The notes: a model not told the origin generated them from the letters alone. Shown: positions 43,651 through 53,928, counted from the stretch's first letter. The stretch is DNA of 64,000 nucleotides from Moraxella ovis (GCF_900453105.1 NZ_UGPW01000001.1:310001-374000); one strand, 5' to 3'. Made by a program: numbers and translations.

Positions 43651-44160
43651 ATGAATAAAGTTCGACAAAAAAAGCTCATGTGGGTCATCTCCATGCTCGT
43701 TGGCGCGGTGATTGCCGTTGGTTTGATTCTATACGCCATTCGCCAGCAGACGGATTATTATTTTGACCCGACAGCCATCGCAGCAGGTAAAGCCCCTGAA
43801 GAAAAGCGCATCCGCGCCGGCGGTATGGTCGTTGCAGGCAGCGTTAAGCGCGATCCTAGCGACCAGCTTAACGTTCAATTTGAGATCACGGACTACAAAG
43901 AAGTCGTGCCTGTGACTTATCGCGGCGTATTGCCTGATTTATTCGCTGAGAATTCAGGCATTGTGGCGACTGGCGAGCTAAAAGATGGCGTGTTCGTTGC
44001 ATCTGAAGTACTTGCTAAGCATGATGAGAATTACATGCCGCCAGAAGTCGCCAAATCGCTCAAACAAGAACACGCCGAACGTGGTGCAGATGTGAGCGGT
44101 GAACAGTTCACGCCTGCTGTGCCGATGTCGGAGATTGATGAGCGTAACGCTCAAAAATAA
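43651..44160 (+). CDS. ccmE: Heme chaperone CcmE
   Basis: A 169-residue protein with an N-terminal membrane anchor (about 10-30) and a periplasmic OB-fold domain ([24 protein letters not shown]). The histidine that binds heme covalently lies in [13 protein letters not shown], the family motif. It carries heme from CcmC to the CcmF/H lyase, which is not encoded nearby. A terminator follows. Confidence 0.95.
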   Translation: MNKVRQKKLMWVISMLVGAVIAVGLILYAIRQQTDYYFDPTAIAAGKAPEEKRIRAGGMVVAGSVKRDPSDQLNVQFEITDYKEVVPVTYRGVLPDLFAENSGIVATGELKDGVFVASEVLAKHDENYMPPEVAKSLKQEHAERGADVSGEQFTPAVPMSEIDERNAQK

Positions 44161-44207
44161 TGCACTTAAAAATCGTAATGATATTAGTTGTGAAGATTTA
44201 ACCATAC

Positions 44208-44246
44208 CAACAAAAAACCCTTTGATGACCAAAGGGTTTTTTGTTG
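44208..44246. terminator. Bidirectional terminator between ccmE and metQ
   Basis: Stem AACAAAAAACCCTTTG / CAAAGGGTTTTTTGTT with a 5-base loop. Confidence 0.9.
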
Positions 44247-44264
44247 TGATTAAAGCTTGGAGAA

Positions 44265-45104
44265 TTACCAGCCTTTAACCACACCGTCTTTAAATTGTTT
44301 CTTAGCTTCGGCTTCTACTTCGTCAGTTTGGTATGCTTTGACGAAGTTTTGGACGGCTTCTGAGTCCTTGTTGTCGCTGCGTGCTACGATGATGTTCACA
44401 TACGGCGAGTCTTTAGCTTCAACGAATACGCCATCTTCAGCGGTCAGACCTACTTGACCTGCGTAGTTGTTATTCACAACCGCCAGATCCACATCGTCCA
44501 GTGCACGCGCGGCCACAGAGGTATCAACTTCTTTGATAACAAGGTTTTTTGGGTTTTCAACGATGTCAAGCGAGGTTGAGAATAGATTGTTGATGTCTTT
44601 TAGCTTAATTAGACCTTGTTTTTCAAGCAAAATCAACGCACGAGCTAGGTTTGATGGGTCATTTGGCACAGCGATGGTAGCGCCATCTTTTAGCTCATCT
44701 AGAGATTTGATTTTCTTGGAGTAGCCTGCCAATGGGTACACGAAAGTATTACCCACGATGACCAGATTGTCCAGCTTCTTCTCAGAGCTGTCTTTGTCAA
44801 GATAAGGCTTGTGCTGCATGGCGTTCGCGTCTAGATCTCCATTTGATACCGCGGTGTTCGGTAGGGCGTAGTCGTTGAATTCTACATATTCAACGGTCAG
44901 ACCGTATTTTTCTTTGGCGACTTTGGCGGCAACTTCTGCCACTGCGTGCTCAGGGCCGCTCATGACGCCTACTTTGATGGTTTGTGCGACTTGGTCAGTG
45001 TCAGCAGGCGCTGTTGTTTGCTCTGCTTTTTTGTCGCCGCCACAGCCTGCAATTGCGATGCTAGAGGCTAGAACGCATAGACCGAAAAATTTATTTAATT
45101 TCAT
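44265..45104 (-). CDS. metQ: Methionine-binding lipoprotein MetQ
   Basis: A 279-residue substrate-binding lipoprotein (lipobox IAGC, Cys21) of the D/L-methionine ABC importer. NlpA/MetQ family segments VEYVEFNDYALPNTAVSNGD (the part FNDYALPN), NAMQHKPYL and NNYAGQVGL are clear. AGAG lies 8 bases before the ATG. It lies 166 bases after metI on the same strand. Confidence 0.92.
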   Translation of the reverse strand: MKLNKFFGLCVLASSIAIAGCGGDKKAEQTTAPADTDQVAQTIKVGVMSGPEHAVAEVAAKVAKEKYGLTVEYVEFNDYALPNTAVSNGDLDANAMQHKPYLDKDSSEKKLDNLVIVGNTFVYPLAGYSKKIKSLDELKDGATIAVPNDPSNLARALILLEKQGLIKLKDINNLFSTSLDIVENPKNLVIKEVDTSVAARALDDVDLAVVNNNYAGQVGLTAEDGVFVEAKDSPYVNIIVARSDNKDSEAVQNFVKAYQTDEVEAEAKKQFKDGVVKGW

Positions 45105-45270
45105 GATGATGCTCTTTAATTCACGATGGATCGGTTAAACTGAGGTTGAATGAAATAAGGTTGCATATACAACTGTGTGCATATTAAACCATAAATTCGC
45201 TTAATAATTCAATATGCACCGATAGCTTAATTTAGAAATTTATTATTCAATTTTGGAAAATAGTCAGCAT

Positions 45271-45960
45271 TTATCGATGATCGACTTTCTCAGCCAATAC
45301 ATCGCCAGCTTTTTGGCAAATCATCACAATCGCTACGATGATGATGGTAGCGATCCATTTAACATAAATCATGCCACGATGTTCGCCGTAGCTGATGGCG
45401 AGATTACCAAGACCACCGCCGCCGACCACGCCTGCCATCGCCGAATAACCGATGAGCGAGACGAGCGTGAGCGTGATGGCATTGATGATCATCGGCAGGC
45501 TCTCTGGCAAGTAGTATTTGCTGACGACTTGCCAATGCGTCGCTCCCATGGATTTGGCAGCTTCAGTAAGCCCTGTAGGGATCTCAGTAAGCGCATTGGC
45601 GGTAAGCCGCGCAAAGAATGGTATCGCCGCCACGCTCAATGGAACGATCGCTGCAGTCGTGCCAAGGGTCGTACCCACGAGTAGGCGCGTCACAGGTAGT
45701 AGGATGATCAGCAGAATGATAAATGGCACAGAGCGACCGATGTTAATGATGACATCTAGAATGCGAAATAAAGTCGTGTTCTGTAGAATGCGACCTTTGC
45801 CTGTCAAAAACGCCAAAAATCCCAACGGTAAGCCCACAACCACAGCAATCAACGTCGCGGCTAGCCCCATATAGATGGTCTCATAGGTCGATTTGGCGAC
45901 CATCTCCCACATCTTAGGATGTAGTTCGGTCATAAAATCCGTATAAATCTTATCCCACAT
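45271..45960 (-). CDS. metI: Methionine ABC transporter permease MetI
   Basis: A 229-residue inner-membrane permease with five membrane segments. The ABC-coupling loop [25 protein letters not shown] is represented by EAAKSMGAT and YYLPESLP, and [18 protein letters not shown] is typical of MetI. The start overlaps the end of metN by 11 bases, so the two are translationally coupled. Confidence 0.95.
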   Translation of the reverse strand: MWDKIYTDFMTELHPKMWEMVAKSTYETIYMGLAATLIAVVVGLPLGFLAFLTGKGRILQNTTLFRILDVIINIGRSVPFIILLIILLPVTRLLVGTTLGTTAAIVPLSVAAIPFFARLTANALTEIPTGLTEAAKSMGATHWQVVSKYYLPESLPMIINAITLTLVSLIGYSAMAGVVGGGGLGNLAISYGEHRGMIYVKWIATIIIVAIVMICQKAGDVLAEKVDHR

Positions 45961-47011
45961 AACCCAATACCTCCAGATTCACGCCGTGCGCCGCTAAAAA
46001 TTCATTCGCCTGCATGATGGCGGTGGGACTGCCCATCACCTCGCAGATGGTAAAGCCAAACTTGACACCGCCCACATAATCCATCTGCGACGTAAGAATG
46101 CTAAATTCCACGCCATAAGATTTGCTGGCTTGTGAGAATAGTGGTAAATCGACCGAGTTGCCGCTGAACTCATACTTGACCACAGGGTAAGATTCTTCGT
46201 GGGTAGGTGTATCGGTGAGCGTTGCCATGAATTCATCTGGCAGGCCGATATGAAAAGTAGAATTGATGAATGCTTTAGCAAGCTCAGTCTTGGGATTGGC
46301 AAAAATTTCACTCACTTGACCTTGCTCGACCAACACACCGCCATCAATGACAGCCACCCTATCACAGATGCGTTTAACCACGTCCATCTCATGTGTAATC
46401 AGTAAGATGGTGATGCCAAGCGTTCTGTTGATCTGTTTTAGCAGTGCTAAGATGGCCTGTGTGGTGGCGGGATCCAGCGCGCTCGTCGCTTCATCGCACA
46501 GCAGAACCTTAGGGTCTGATGCTAGTGCGCGTGCGATCGCAACGCGCTGTTTTTGACCGCCTGATAGATTGGCAGGATAGACATCGTGCTTATCCGACAG
46601 CCCCACAAGTGCGGTCAATTCATTTACCTTCTTATGTATGTCGGCCTTGGGTGCGCCTGATAGCTCAAGCGGTAGAGCGATGTTATCGAACACCGTGCGC
46701 GAGTGCAGCAGATTAAAATGCTGAAAAATCATGCCGATATTACGACGCGCTTTGATGAGTTCGTGCTCGGATAATGCCGTCAAATCCTGTCCGTCTAGTA
46801 GAACTGTACCTGTGGTGGGGCGCTCTAGTAGGTTTACACAGCGGATCAGCGTGCTCTTGCCTGCGCCAGATGAACCAATAATCCCAAAAATCTCCCCTTG
46901 GTTGATGGTGAGATCTGTGGGTTGCACGGCGGTGAATTCGATGTTCTTGCCGTCTTTTTGGGTGTGAAATACTTTACTGACTTGGGTCAGATGTATCATG
47001 GGTGTTGTCAT
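45950..47011 (-). CDS. metN: Methionine ABC transporter ATPase MetN
   Basis: A 353-residue ATPase with Walker [10 protein letters not shown], signature LSGGQKQR, Walker [12 protein letters not shown] and a C-terminal NIL/ACT-like regulatory domain (about 270-350) that senses methionine in E. coli MetN. The start may instead be four codons later (MIHLTQVSK), which is the usual family N-terminus; neither has a clear ribosome site. First gene of metN-metI-metQ, preceded by a 34-base inverted repeat. Confidence 0.95.
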   Translation of the reverse strand: MTTPMIHLTQVSKVFHTQKDGKNIEFTAVQPTDLTINQGEIFGIIGSSGAGKSTLIRCVNLLERPTTGTVLLDGQDLTALSEHELIKARRNIGMIFQHFNLLHSRTVFDNIALPLELSGAPKADIHKKVNELTALVGLSDKHDVYPANLSGGQKQRVAIARALASDPKVLLCDEATSALDPATTQAILALLKQINRTLGITILLITHEMDVVKRICDRVAVIDGGVLVEQGQVSEIFANPKTELAKAFINSTFHIGLPDEFMATLTDTPTHEESYPVVKYEFSGNSVDLPLFSQASKSYGVEFSILTSQMDYVGGVKFGFTICEVMGSPTAIMQANEFLAAHGVNLEVLGYVG

Positions 47012-47036
47012 GTGAATGCGATGGTTAAAATAATAT

Positions 47037-47070
47037 AAAATGTGTTAAACATTGTATTTTAACACATTTT
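47037..47070. promoter_or_regulatory. 13-base inverted repeat upstream of metN
   Basis: Perfect arms AAAATGTGTTAAA / TTTAACACATTTT around 8 bases lie 26 bases before the metN start and 33 bases after the upstream dehydrogenase stop. It could be an operator for the methionine operon or a weak AT-rich terminator; it lacks a GC-rich stem, which favours an operator. Confidence 0.5.
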
Positions 47071-47102
47071 ATAAAGGGAATTTATGAAATCATCAATCTA
47101 AG

Positions 47103-48050
47103 CTAGTTGGTGTAATTTTGGATAAAATCATCTATCTGATCGCTTAGAATTTGCCAAAGTTTGCTTTGCGCGTACAAACTGCCCCAAGCGTTGTGCGGTG
47201 TAAAAAACACCCGCGGATGGTCTTTTAGGGTTAATAAAGGATCGTCAGCGGAGAATGGTTCGGCCTCGAAGACATCTGAGCCATAGCCTGACAGACTGCC
47301 ATTGGCGATGGCATGGGCGATGGCATGACTGTCCACCACCGCACCGCGAGCGACGTTAACGATGATGGGGTTTTTTGTCATTTTGGCGATGGTATCTGCA
47401 TTAATGAGGTGGGCGGTCTCCTCGGTTAGTGGACAATGCAGGCTGATCACATCGGAGGTGGCTAGAACTTCATCAAAATCAGTATAACTGTCATCTCGCG
47501 GTGCTCTGCCTTGACGTTCAGCGAGCAGTACCTTCATGCCAAACGCACGCGCGATGTGAGCGACGCTTTGCCCGATGTTGCCTGCACCAATGATGCCCAA
47601 GGTCTTACCATGTAAATCAAAAATCGGCTCACTCAACAGACAAAACCGCCCATCTGCCTGCCACGTGCCGTCAGTCGCCTGTGTGTGATAAAAAGCAGCG
47701 GCGCGCATGACATTAAGCATGAGCATAAAAGTATGCTCTGGCACGCTTACGGTTGAGTAGCCTGCCACATTCATGAGTGTGACGCCGCGCTCCTTGCACG
47801 CGTCGGCATCGATGTTGTTGATGCCTGTGGCGGTGACGTGGATGAGCTTGAGATTCGGTAGGTGTTCGATGACATCACGGCTGATGATGACTTTATTGGT
47901 GATGATGATATCAGCATCACGGCAGCGTGCGACGATGACATCGGCGCCATTGGGCGTGCTGTCATGGCGTTCATAATGGCTGACACTGTCAGGTAGGGAA
48001 AGGTCGGTTTGACTTGAAAAGGTGTTGGCGTCTAAGAATACGGCTTTCAT
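47103..48050 (-). CDS. D-2-hydroxyacid dehydrogenase (glycerate/hydroxypyruvate type)
   Basis: A 315-residue NAD-dependent dehydrogenase. NAD motif LGIIGAGNIGQSVA near 150, catalytic Arg in VNVARGAVVD, Glu in SDVFEAEPF and His in FFTPHNAWGS are all present. Closest in layout to hydroxypyruvate reductase/glycerate dehydrogenase (HprA), but substrate cannot be fixed. The ATG giving MKAVFLDAN is chosen over one 42 bases upstream. It is co-oriented with metNIQ but separated by the inverted repeat. Confidence 0.87.
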   Translation of the reverse strand: MKAVFLDANTFSSQTDLSLPDSVSHYERHDSTPNGADVIVARCRDADIIITNKVIISRDVIEHLPNLKLIHVTATGINNIDADACKERGVTLMNVAGYSTVSVPEHTFMLMLNVMRAAAFYHTQATDGTWQADGRFCLLSEPIFDLHGKTLGIIGAGNIGQSVAHIARAFGMKVLLAERQGRAPRDDSYTDFDEVLATSDVISLHCPLTEETAHLINADTIAKMTKNPIIVNVARGAVVDSHAIAHAIANGSLSGYGSDVFEAEPFSADDPLLTLKDHPRVFFTPHNAWGSLYAQSKLWQILSDQIDDFIQNYTN

Positions 48051-48311
48051 TGTGTTGTCATGCTGATAAATATTTGCCTTAATATAGCACAATTACCACA
48101 CCCATGAAGTGCAAATCCTTATCTGAACACAAAATTATCTTATCAATATTGGTTGATGTCGCCCAAATAATGCTTGGCAAAATTGACCACCTTGAAAAGT
48201 GCCAACATAGCCATCATCAAAAAGAAGGTGCGAAAATTAAGTTTTTTTAGTAGAATAATAGGTTTTTATTAAAAGTATTAAATCCATCTTTGGATAAATT
48301 AAGAGTGTTTT

Positions 48312-51173
48312 ATGAGTCAATTTGCCATTGGTCAGCGTTATTTGTCCGATTCTGAAAGTAATCTTGGGCTTGGGGTTGTCATTGGTATGGATGATCGCTG
48401 TGTCTCGGTGTTGTTCCCGCAGTTCGAGGAGACGCGAGTGTATGCCAAAGCATCTGCCACGCTATCTCGTGTGGTGTTCTGCGTCGGGGATACGGTAAGT
48501 GACCAAGATGGCAATCAGTATATCGTGGCGCGCTGCGAAGAGGTGTCGGGCGTGATGCGCTATCATCTGACGTGTGGCAAGTCACTTATGGAGACGCGTC
48601 TGGCGGCGAATATCACACTTGCCAAGCCATTAGAGCGTCTATTGGCGGGGCGCATCGAGAATAATGAACGCTATGATCTGCGCCAAGACGCTCTAAAGCT
48701 ACAAGCCATGCTGTCTCACCATCCCTTGCGCGGTCTGATCGGACCGAGGGTGGACATTATTCGCCATCAGTTGTATATCGCTCATGAAGTAGGCAAACGC
48801 CTTGCGCCACGTGTTCTGTTGGCGGATGAAGTGGGGCTTGGTAAGACCATTGAGGCGGGGCTGATTATTCACCAGCAGATCATCACTGGTAAGGCGAATC
48901 GCGTGCTGATCTTGGTGCCGGACAGCCTGCAGTATCAGTGGATGATCGAATTGAGACGTCGATTTAATTTGGATTTTGCGATTTTTGATTTGGTGCGTAC
49001 GGCATCCATCAAAGAGCACAACCCTGACCAAGATGTCTTTGCAACCGAGCAATACATCATCGCGGGCATTGACTTGCTGCTTGACCATCATGACCTATAT
49101 GAGCAGGCATTCGCGGCGGGCTTTGACCTGCTCGTGGTGGATGAGGCGCATCATCTACAATGGGATGAAGAACAAGGCGGCAATGATAAATACGAATTGG
49201 TGGCAGATTTTGCAGCGCACACCCAAGGTGTGTTATTACTGACTGCAACGCCAGAACAGCTTGGCGTGGAGAGTCATTTTGCACGTCTAAGACTGCTTGA
49301 TCCACATCGTTTTGATGATTTGGATGATTTTATTGTAGCTCAAGAGGCCTTTGGGGATGTGGCGATGGTAGCGACTTTGCTTATCGAGGGCAAGGCATTA
49401 TCTGATAAGCAAATCAATGCCGTGGCAGGATTGCTTGGCTTTGGCGTGGATCAGATCGTAGATATTAATGATAATGACAAACTTCGCACCCACGTCATTA
49501 ATGAGCTGCTAGATCGACATGGTACGGGTCGTGTGCTGTTTCGTAATACGCGTGACAGCGTGGATGGATTCTATGGGCGTACCAGCATCCCTTATCCGCT
49601 GCCGCTGCCGAGCGCATGGCAAGGCACGCATTATATGCATGGTAAGCTACGCGAACAGCTGTGGGGTGAGGAGAATTATCCCGATGGTTCTTGGCTTGAG
49701 ACCGATCCTAGGGTTAATTGGCTCATCAACCTATTAAAAGAACCCTTAAAGCACAAAAAAGTACTGCTCATCGCCAGAAGTGGCGCGACTATTGAGAGTC
49801 TTGAGGCGGTATTAAGATTGCATGCTGGGATTCGCACGGCTATCTTTACCGAGCAAATGAGTCTGCTTGAGCGAGATCAGGCGGCGGCGTACTTTGCTGA
49901 TATTAATGGCGCGCAGATTCTGCTGTGTTCTGAGATTGGCTCGGAGGGGCGTAATTTCCAGTTCGCTCAGGATTTGGTGCTATTCGATCTGCCTGCCAAC
50001 CCCGATACGTTGGAGCAGCGCATCGGTCGCCTTGATCGCATTGGGCAGATTGCCAAGATTCAGTTGCACGTGCCATTCGTGGTGGGGACTGCCCAAGAGC
50101 GTCTTTATAATTGGTATGATGGTGCGCTGAATATCTTTAATCAAATCAGCCCAACCGCGCAGAATGTCCAAGAGCATTTCATCGCTGACCTAAAACCACT
50201 ACTAGAAGGTGAGAACAGCGAAGAGAATCGTGAGGCTTTGGTGAATCTTATCGCCCAAGGGTCGCTGCTGCGCGCCGAACTAGAAGAAGAGCTGCAGGCG
50301 GGACGAGATAGGCTGCTTGAATATAATTCCTGCCGTCCGAATGTCGCCAGTCGTATCGCTCAAGCCATGAGAGAGCTTGATGATGGTAAGATTCTGCCGA
50401 TGTTCCTTGATCGCTACTTTGAGGCGGTGAGCATTGATTATGATGTTCAGCGTGATTATTCTTGGGTGGTGCACCCTATCGATGTGCAAGAGGTGGACAT
50501 CGAGGGCATTGAATCTTTGCCTTTTGATGAAGATGGCATGACATTAACCTTCGATCGCGCTCAGGCGTTGGCTCGTGAAGACATGGATTACATGACTTAT
50601 GAGCATCCGCTCATCACCAGCATTCTTGAGATGGTGACGTCTGGCACTTTTGGCAATACGCAAGTTGCCATGTTAAAGTCATCCGCCATGCCTCAGGGTA
50701 TGATTTTGGTAGAGAGTCATTTTCGCGTGGAGGCGATTGCACCCAAGCATTTGAATTTGGCTGCTTATCTGCCGCAGCAGGTATTAAGAGTGCTCCTAAC
50801 CGAGCGTGGCGATGATCTGACTAAGGTCGCCACCAGTGATAAGATCATGCCGCTCATTGAGCGACTTGATAAAGCTCGAGCCAGACAGGTGGTTAAGGCG
50901 CGTGCAGCACTTATTGAGGCGCAGGCTCATAAGGCCAAAGACATCGCACAGGCTCAGCTGTCTGACATAAGTGCTCAGGCGATGACACAGTTTGGTGATT
51001 ATCTTAATAAAGAAATCAGTCGTCTAAAACGCCTACAGACCATCAATCCGAACGTAAGAGACGATGAGATCTTAGCGCTACAGAAGATGCTTGACCAAGG
51101 TATTTTGGCATTGGGCAACTTATCGCTCGTCCCTGACAGCATTCGCGTGCTGGTCTGCGTCAAGCCAAATTAA
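48312..51173 (+). CDS. rapA: RNA polymerase-associated ATPase RapA (HepA)
   Basis: A 953-residue Swi2/Snf2-type translocase that recycles RNA polymerase after transcription. N-terminal Tudor-like domains (about 1-110), helicase core with ADEVGLGKTIEAG (about 172-185), VVDEAHHLQW (about 275), LLTATPEQLG, then the second RecA domain with IGSEGRNFQFA and QRIGRLDRIGQ, and the RapA C-terminal domain. Length equals the E. coli protein (968). AAGAG precedes the ATG. Single gene. Confidence 0.96.
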   Translation: MSQFAIGQRYLSDSESNLGLGVVIGMDDRCVSVLFPQFEETRVYAKASATLSRVVFCVGDTVSDQDGNQYIVARCEEVSGVMRYHLTCGKSLMETRLAANITLAKPLERLLAGRIENNERYDLRQDALKLQAMLSHHPLRGLIGPRVDIIRHQLYIAHEVGKRLAPRVLLADEVGLGKTIEAGLIIHQQIITGKANRVLILVPDSLQYQWMIELRRRFNLDFAIFDLVRTASIKEHNPDQDVFATEQYIIAGIDLLLDHHDLYEQAFAAGFDLLVVDEAHHLQWDEEQGGNDKYELVADFAAHTQGVLLLTATPEQLGVESHFARLRLLDPHRFDDLDDFIVAQEAFGDVAMVATLLIEGKALSDKQINAVAGLLGFGVDQIVDINDNDKLRTHVINELLDRHGTGRVLFRNTRDSVDGFYGRTSIPYPLPLPSAWQGTHYMHGKLREQLWGEENYPDGSWLETDPRVNWLINLLKEPLKHKKVLLIARSGATIESLEAVLRLHAGIRTAIFTEQMSLLERDQAAAYFADINGAQILLCSEIGSEGRNFQFAQDLVLFDLPANPDTLEQRIGRLDRIGQIAKIQLHVPFVVGTAQERLYNWYDGALNIFNQISPTAQNVQEHFIADLKPLLEGENSEENREALVNLIAQGSLLRAELEEELQAGRDRLLEYNSCRPNVASRIAQAMRELDDGKILPMFLDRYFEAVSIDYDVQRDYSWVVHPIDVQEVDIEGIESLPFDEDGMTLTFDRAQALAREDMDYMTYEHPLITSILEMVTSGTFGNTQVAMLKSSAMPQGMILVESHFRVEAIAPKHLNLAAYLPQQVLRVLLTERGDDLTKVATSDKIMPLIERLDKARARQVVKARAALIEAQAHKAKDIAQAQLSDISAQAMTQFGDYLNKEISRLKRLQTINPNVRDDEILALQKMLDQGILALGNLSLVPDSIRVLVCVKPN

Positions 51174-51206
51174 CTTAAGCATTTTGAATATTTATAAGGA
51201 AAAATC

Positions 51207-51560
51207 ATGCCGCACATCACCGTAGAGCTTAGTCAAGGTGTTAATATTGATGAGACTGAGCTTCTGTCTAAGCTGAATCATGCCTTATTCGCCACAGGCC
51301 AATTCAAAGAAAGTCGAGACATCAAGGGGCGCGTTCATCGCAGTGATGCCAGCTTGATTGGACTTGGTGCAGAAGATGGTGAGCATTTCGTGATTGCGCA
51401 TCTTGCCATCATGCAAGGGCGCACCGATGAGATTAAGTCGGATTTGGTCTCGGTGGTGATGAACGTGCTACAGCAAGTGGTTAGCCCTAAGCTAACGGGC
51501 GTTCAATATGCCGTGAACCTGACTGAGCTGTCTTACGCCTATCAAAAGGCGCTGGTCTGA
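51207..51560 (+). CDS. 5-carboxymethyl-2-hydroxymuconate isomerase-like protein
   Basis: A 117-residue tautomerase-superfamily protein of the CHMI group, with the catalytic Pro2 exposed after removal of Met (MPHITVELSQGV). The enzyme acts in homoprotocatechuate degradation, but no other gene of that pathway is nearby, so its role here is uncertain. AAGGA lies 8 bases before the ATG. It is 33 bases after rapA and may be cotranscribed. Confidence 0.85.
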   Translation: MPHITVELSQGVNIDETELLSKLNHALFATGQFKESRDIKGRVHRSDASLIGLGAEDGEHFVIAHLAIMQGRTDEIKSDLVSVVMNVLQQVVSPKLTGVQYAVNLTELSYAYQKALV

Positions 51561-51568
51561 TCGATGTT

Positions 51569-51602
51569 CAAGAACCGATATTTGTCGGTTCTTGTTTTTA
51601 TT
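51569..51602 (+). terminator. Terminator after the isomerase gene
   Basis: Stem AAGAACCGA / TCGGTTCTT with a 6-base loop and T-rich tail. Confidence 0.85.
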
Positions 51603-51722
51603 ACGATGTCAAAGATAAGTGCGGTTAAATTTAAAATGGCGCATCACTTTTAATCTGTGTTATAAAGACATCACGCACTCTATGTCATTATCCAAAATGA
51701 TTAAAAACCAAAAAGGATTTCC

Positions 51723-53222
51723 ATGTCATTTGCCAAGATTTTTACTCGCTCTGTGGTTGGCTTGCACGCGCCATCGGTGTTGGTGGAGGTGCATTTATCA
51801 CAAGGCATGCCGTCTTTGACCATCGTTGGCTTGCCCGAGGCGGCAGTTCGAGAGAGTAAAGATCGCGTCCGCTCAGCGCTCATTAACAGTGATTATGACT
51901 TTCCCAGTCGCCGTCTGACCATTAACCTTGCGCCTGCCGATCTGCCAAAAGACGGTTCGCGGTTGGATTTGCCGATAGCGATGGGTATCTTGGCAGCGAG
52001 CGGTCAAGTAGACGAAAGTGCGCTTGATGGGTTTGAATTCGTCGGCGAACTGGCGTTAAATGGCGATCTGCGTCCCGTCTCAGGCGCGTTGTCAGTTGCT
52101 CGCGCTGTCAAGGCAACAGGGCGAACGCTTATCTTACCCAAAGAGAATGCAGCAGAAGCGGCGCGTGTGGCAGGGGTGAAAGTCATCGGTGCGGACAGCT
52201 TGACTGCGGTATGTCGCCATTTAGATGTGGTAAGCGGTGTTAGCAATAATCAAGCGGATTTAATTGCGCTTAGCGAATCAGTATCCACGACAGCACAGAC
52301 AAGCTATAAGCTTGATTTGTCCGATGTGAAAGGACAGTATCACGCAAGACGCGCGCTTGAGATCGCTGCGGCGGGCGGGCATTCGATGTTATTCAAGGGA
52401 TCTCCGGGTTCAGGCAAGACGTTGATGGCAAGCCGTCTGCCGAGCATCTTGCCGCCATTGACCGACGATGAGGCCTTAGAGGTGGCAAGTATCTATTCGG
52501 TGGCGGGTATAGCTTATGAATTTGGTGTGCGTCCATATAGACAATGTCATCACACCATGAGTGCGATAGCCTTGTCTGGAGGGGGTTCACGCCCAAAACC
52601 TGGTGAGATTAGCCTTGCCCATAAAGGCGTTCTCTTCTTAGATGAATTACCCGAGTTCGACCGTAAGACATTGGAGGTTATGCGTCAGCCGATCGAGTCA
52701 AACGAAATAGTCATCAGCCGTGCTAATGCACAAGTGACCTATCCAGCAGAGTTCCAATTGATTGCTGCGATGAACCCCTGTCCATGTGGATATCATGGCG
52801 ACCCATCCAATCGTTGCCGCTGTAAGCCTGACCAAGTACGCCGTTATCAAGATAAGATATCAGGACCATTGCTTGATCGCATTGACTTACATATCCATGT
52901 CCCTGCCATGCCACTAGAAGACTTGCAGAACGCACCACAAGGCGAATCATCGGATGTTGTGCGTGAGCGTGTGATCGGGGCGCGTAATTTTGCGCTAAGG
53001 CGTCAAGGCAAGGCCAATAACGAGCTAAGCCCTAGCGAGATTGATACACATATCCCGCTAGGTGCGACAGAGAAGCAACTGTTTACCACTGCTCAGTCGC
53101 GCCTTAACCTATCGGCACGTAGCTATCACCGAGTGTTAAGAGTGGCACGCACCATCGCTGATCTGTCAGGTGCAGAGCGGGTAGGAACATCGCACCTAGC
53201 AGAAGCGCTAAGCTATCGCTAA
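51723..53222 (+). CDS. comM: YifB/ComM-type Mg-chelatase-like AAA+ ATPase
   Basis: A 499-residue protein: N-terminal Lon-like/ChlI fold (about 1-180), Mg-chelatase AAA+ core with Walker A GSPGSGKT (about 222-229), Walker B LFLDELPEF, the insert HHTMSAIALSGGGSRPKPGEISLAH (part HHTMSAIA), a zinc-like cysteine group NPCPCGYHGD...CRC, and a C-terminal sensor domain. ComM is a branch-migration helicase that promotes integration of transforming DNA in naturally competent bacteria. AGGA precedes the ATG. Confidence 0.94.
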   Translation: MSFAKIFTRSVVGLHAPSVLVEVHLSQGMPSLTIVGLPEAAVRESKDRVRSALINSDYDFPSRRLTINLAPADLPKDGSRLDLPIAMGILAASGQVDESALDGFEFVGELALNGDLRPVSGALSVARAVKATGRTLILPKENAAEAARVAGVKVIGADSLTAVCRHLDVVSGVSNNQADLIALSESVSTTAQTSYKLDLSDVKGQYHARRALEIAAAGGHSMLFKGSPGSGKTLMASRLPSILPPLTDDEALEVASIYSVAGIAYEFGVRPYRQCHHTMSAIALSGGGSRPKPGEISLAHKGVLFLDELPEFDRKTLEVMRQPIESNEIVISRANAQVTYPAEFQLIAAMNPCPCGYHGDPSNRCRCKPDQVRRYQDKISGPLLDRIDLHIHVPAMPLEDLQNAPQGESSDVVRERVIGARNFALRRQGKANNELSPSEIDTHIPLGATEKQLFTTAQSRLNLSARSYHRVLRVARTIADLSGAERVGTSHLAEALSYR

Positions 53223-53253
53223 TAGCAAGTCCATCAACGATAGGATCCAGAGC

Positions 53254-53928
53254 TCAATCTTTGATAATAAACGCGACCAAATCTCTAAACTCATCAAACA
53301 CCGCATCAGGATTGTGATTGGTGATCGGTTCGCCATAATTATAACCATAGCTTAGGGCAAGGGTGGTCATGCCTGCATTCTTGCCTGCTAGGATGTCGTT
53401 CTTTGAGTCGCCAACCATGATTGCCTGTGATGGATGAACGCCTAATTTCTCGCAGATGTGCAGTAGTGGCGCAGGGTCTGGTTTTTTGACAGGTAGGCTG
53501 TCGCCACCAATGACGCAGATGAATTTATCTGCCCACCCCATCTTTTGTAGTATCTCAGGTAGGAATTGACTTGGCTTATTCGTACAGATGGCAATCTCAA
53601 ACCCGCGGCTAATTAATCGCTCCAGTCCTTCACTCACGCCATTATAGGCGACCGTACCATCGTGACAATCGGCATACTCTCTTAAAAATACTTCATGCGT
53701 TTCATTTAACTTATCATTATCTAGTCCCGCCCACTCGATCGCACGCGCCACGAGCTTCAAAGAGCCATTGCCAATCCAAGTACGTACATGATCAACTCCT
53801 GCAGGCGGCTTGCTAAAGTGCGCCAAAGTCTTATCAATCGCGGCTGCCAAGTCTGGCACGCTATCGATGAGTGTACCGTCTAAATCAAAAATAATCAGTG
53901 ATTTGGCCAATGCGTCTGAATTTTGCAT
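53254..53928 (-). CDS. gph: Phosphoglycolate phosphatase
   Basis: A 224-residue HAD hydrolase. Motif I FDLDGTLIDSVPDL, motif II CTNKPS, the lysine in KKPDPAPL and motif IV MVGDSKNDILAGKNAG are present, and the cap domain is of the Gph type. It salvages 2-phosphoglycolate from DNA-repair or oxygenation products. AGGA lies 7 bases before the ATG. Converges on comM, with no clear terminator in the 31-base gap. Confidence 0.9.
   Translation of the reverse strand: MQNSDALAKSLIIFDLDGTLIDSVPDLAAAIDKTLAHFSKPPAGVDHVRTWIGNGSLKLVARAIEWAGLDNDKLNETHEVFLREYADCHDGTVAYNGVSEGLERLISRGFEIAICTNKPSQFLPEILQKMGWADKFICVIGGDSLPVKKPDPAPLLHICEKLGVHPSQAIMVGDSKNDILAGKNAGMTTLALSYGYNYGEPITNHNPDAVFDEFRDLVAFIIKD

Noticed and set aside
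47012..47102. SAM riboswitch upstream of metN
   Set aside because: The only strong structure is a simple AT-rich inverted repeat; no multi-helix junction with GA-rich conserved core is visible, and the space is only 91 bases.
51617..51625. AAGTGCGGT, the Haemophilus DNA-uptake core, with a second copy at 46607-46615 inside metN
   Set aside because: Two copies in 64 kb are close to chance for a 9-mer on two strands, so there is no sign of an uptake-sequence system of that type.
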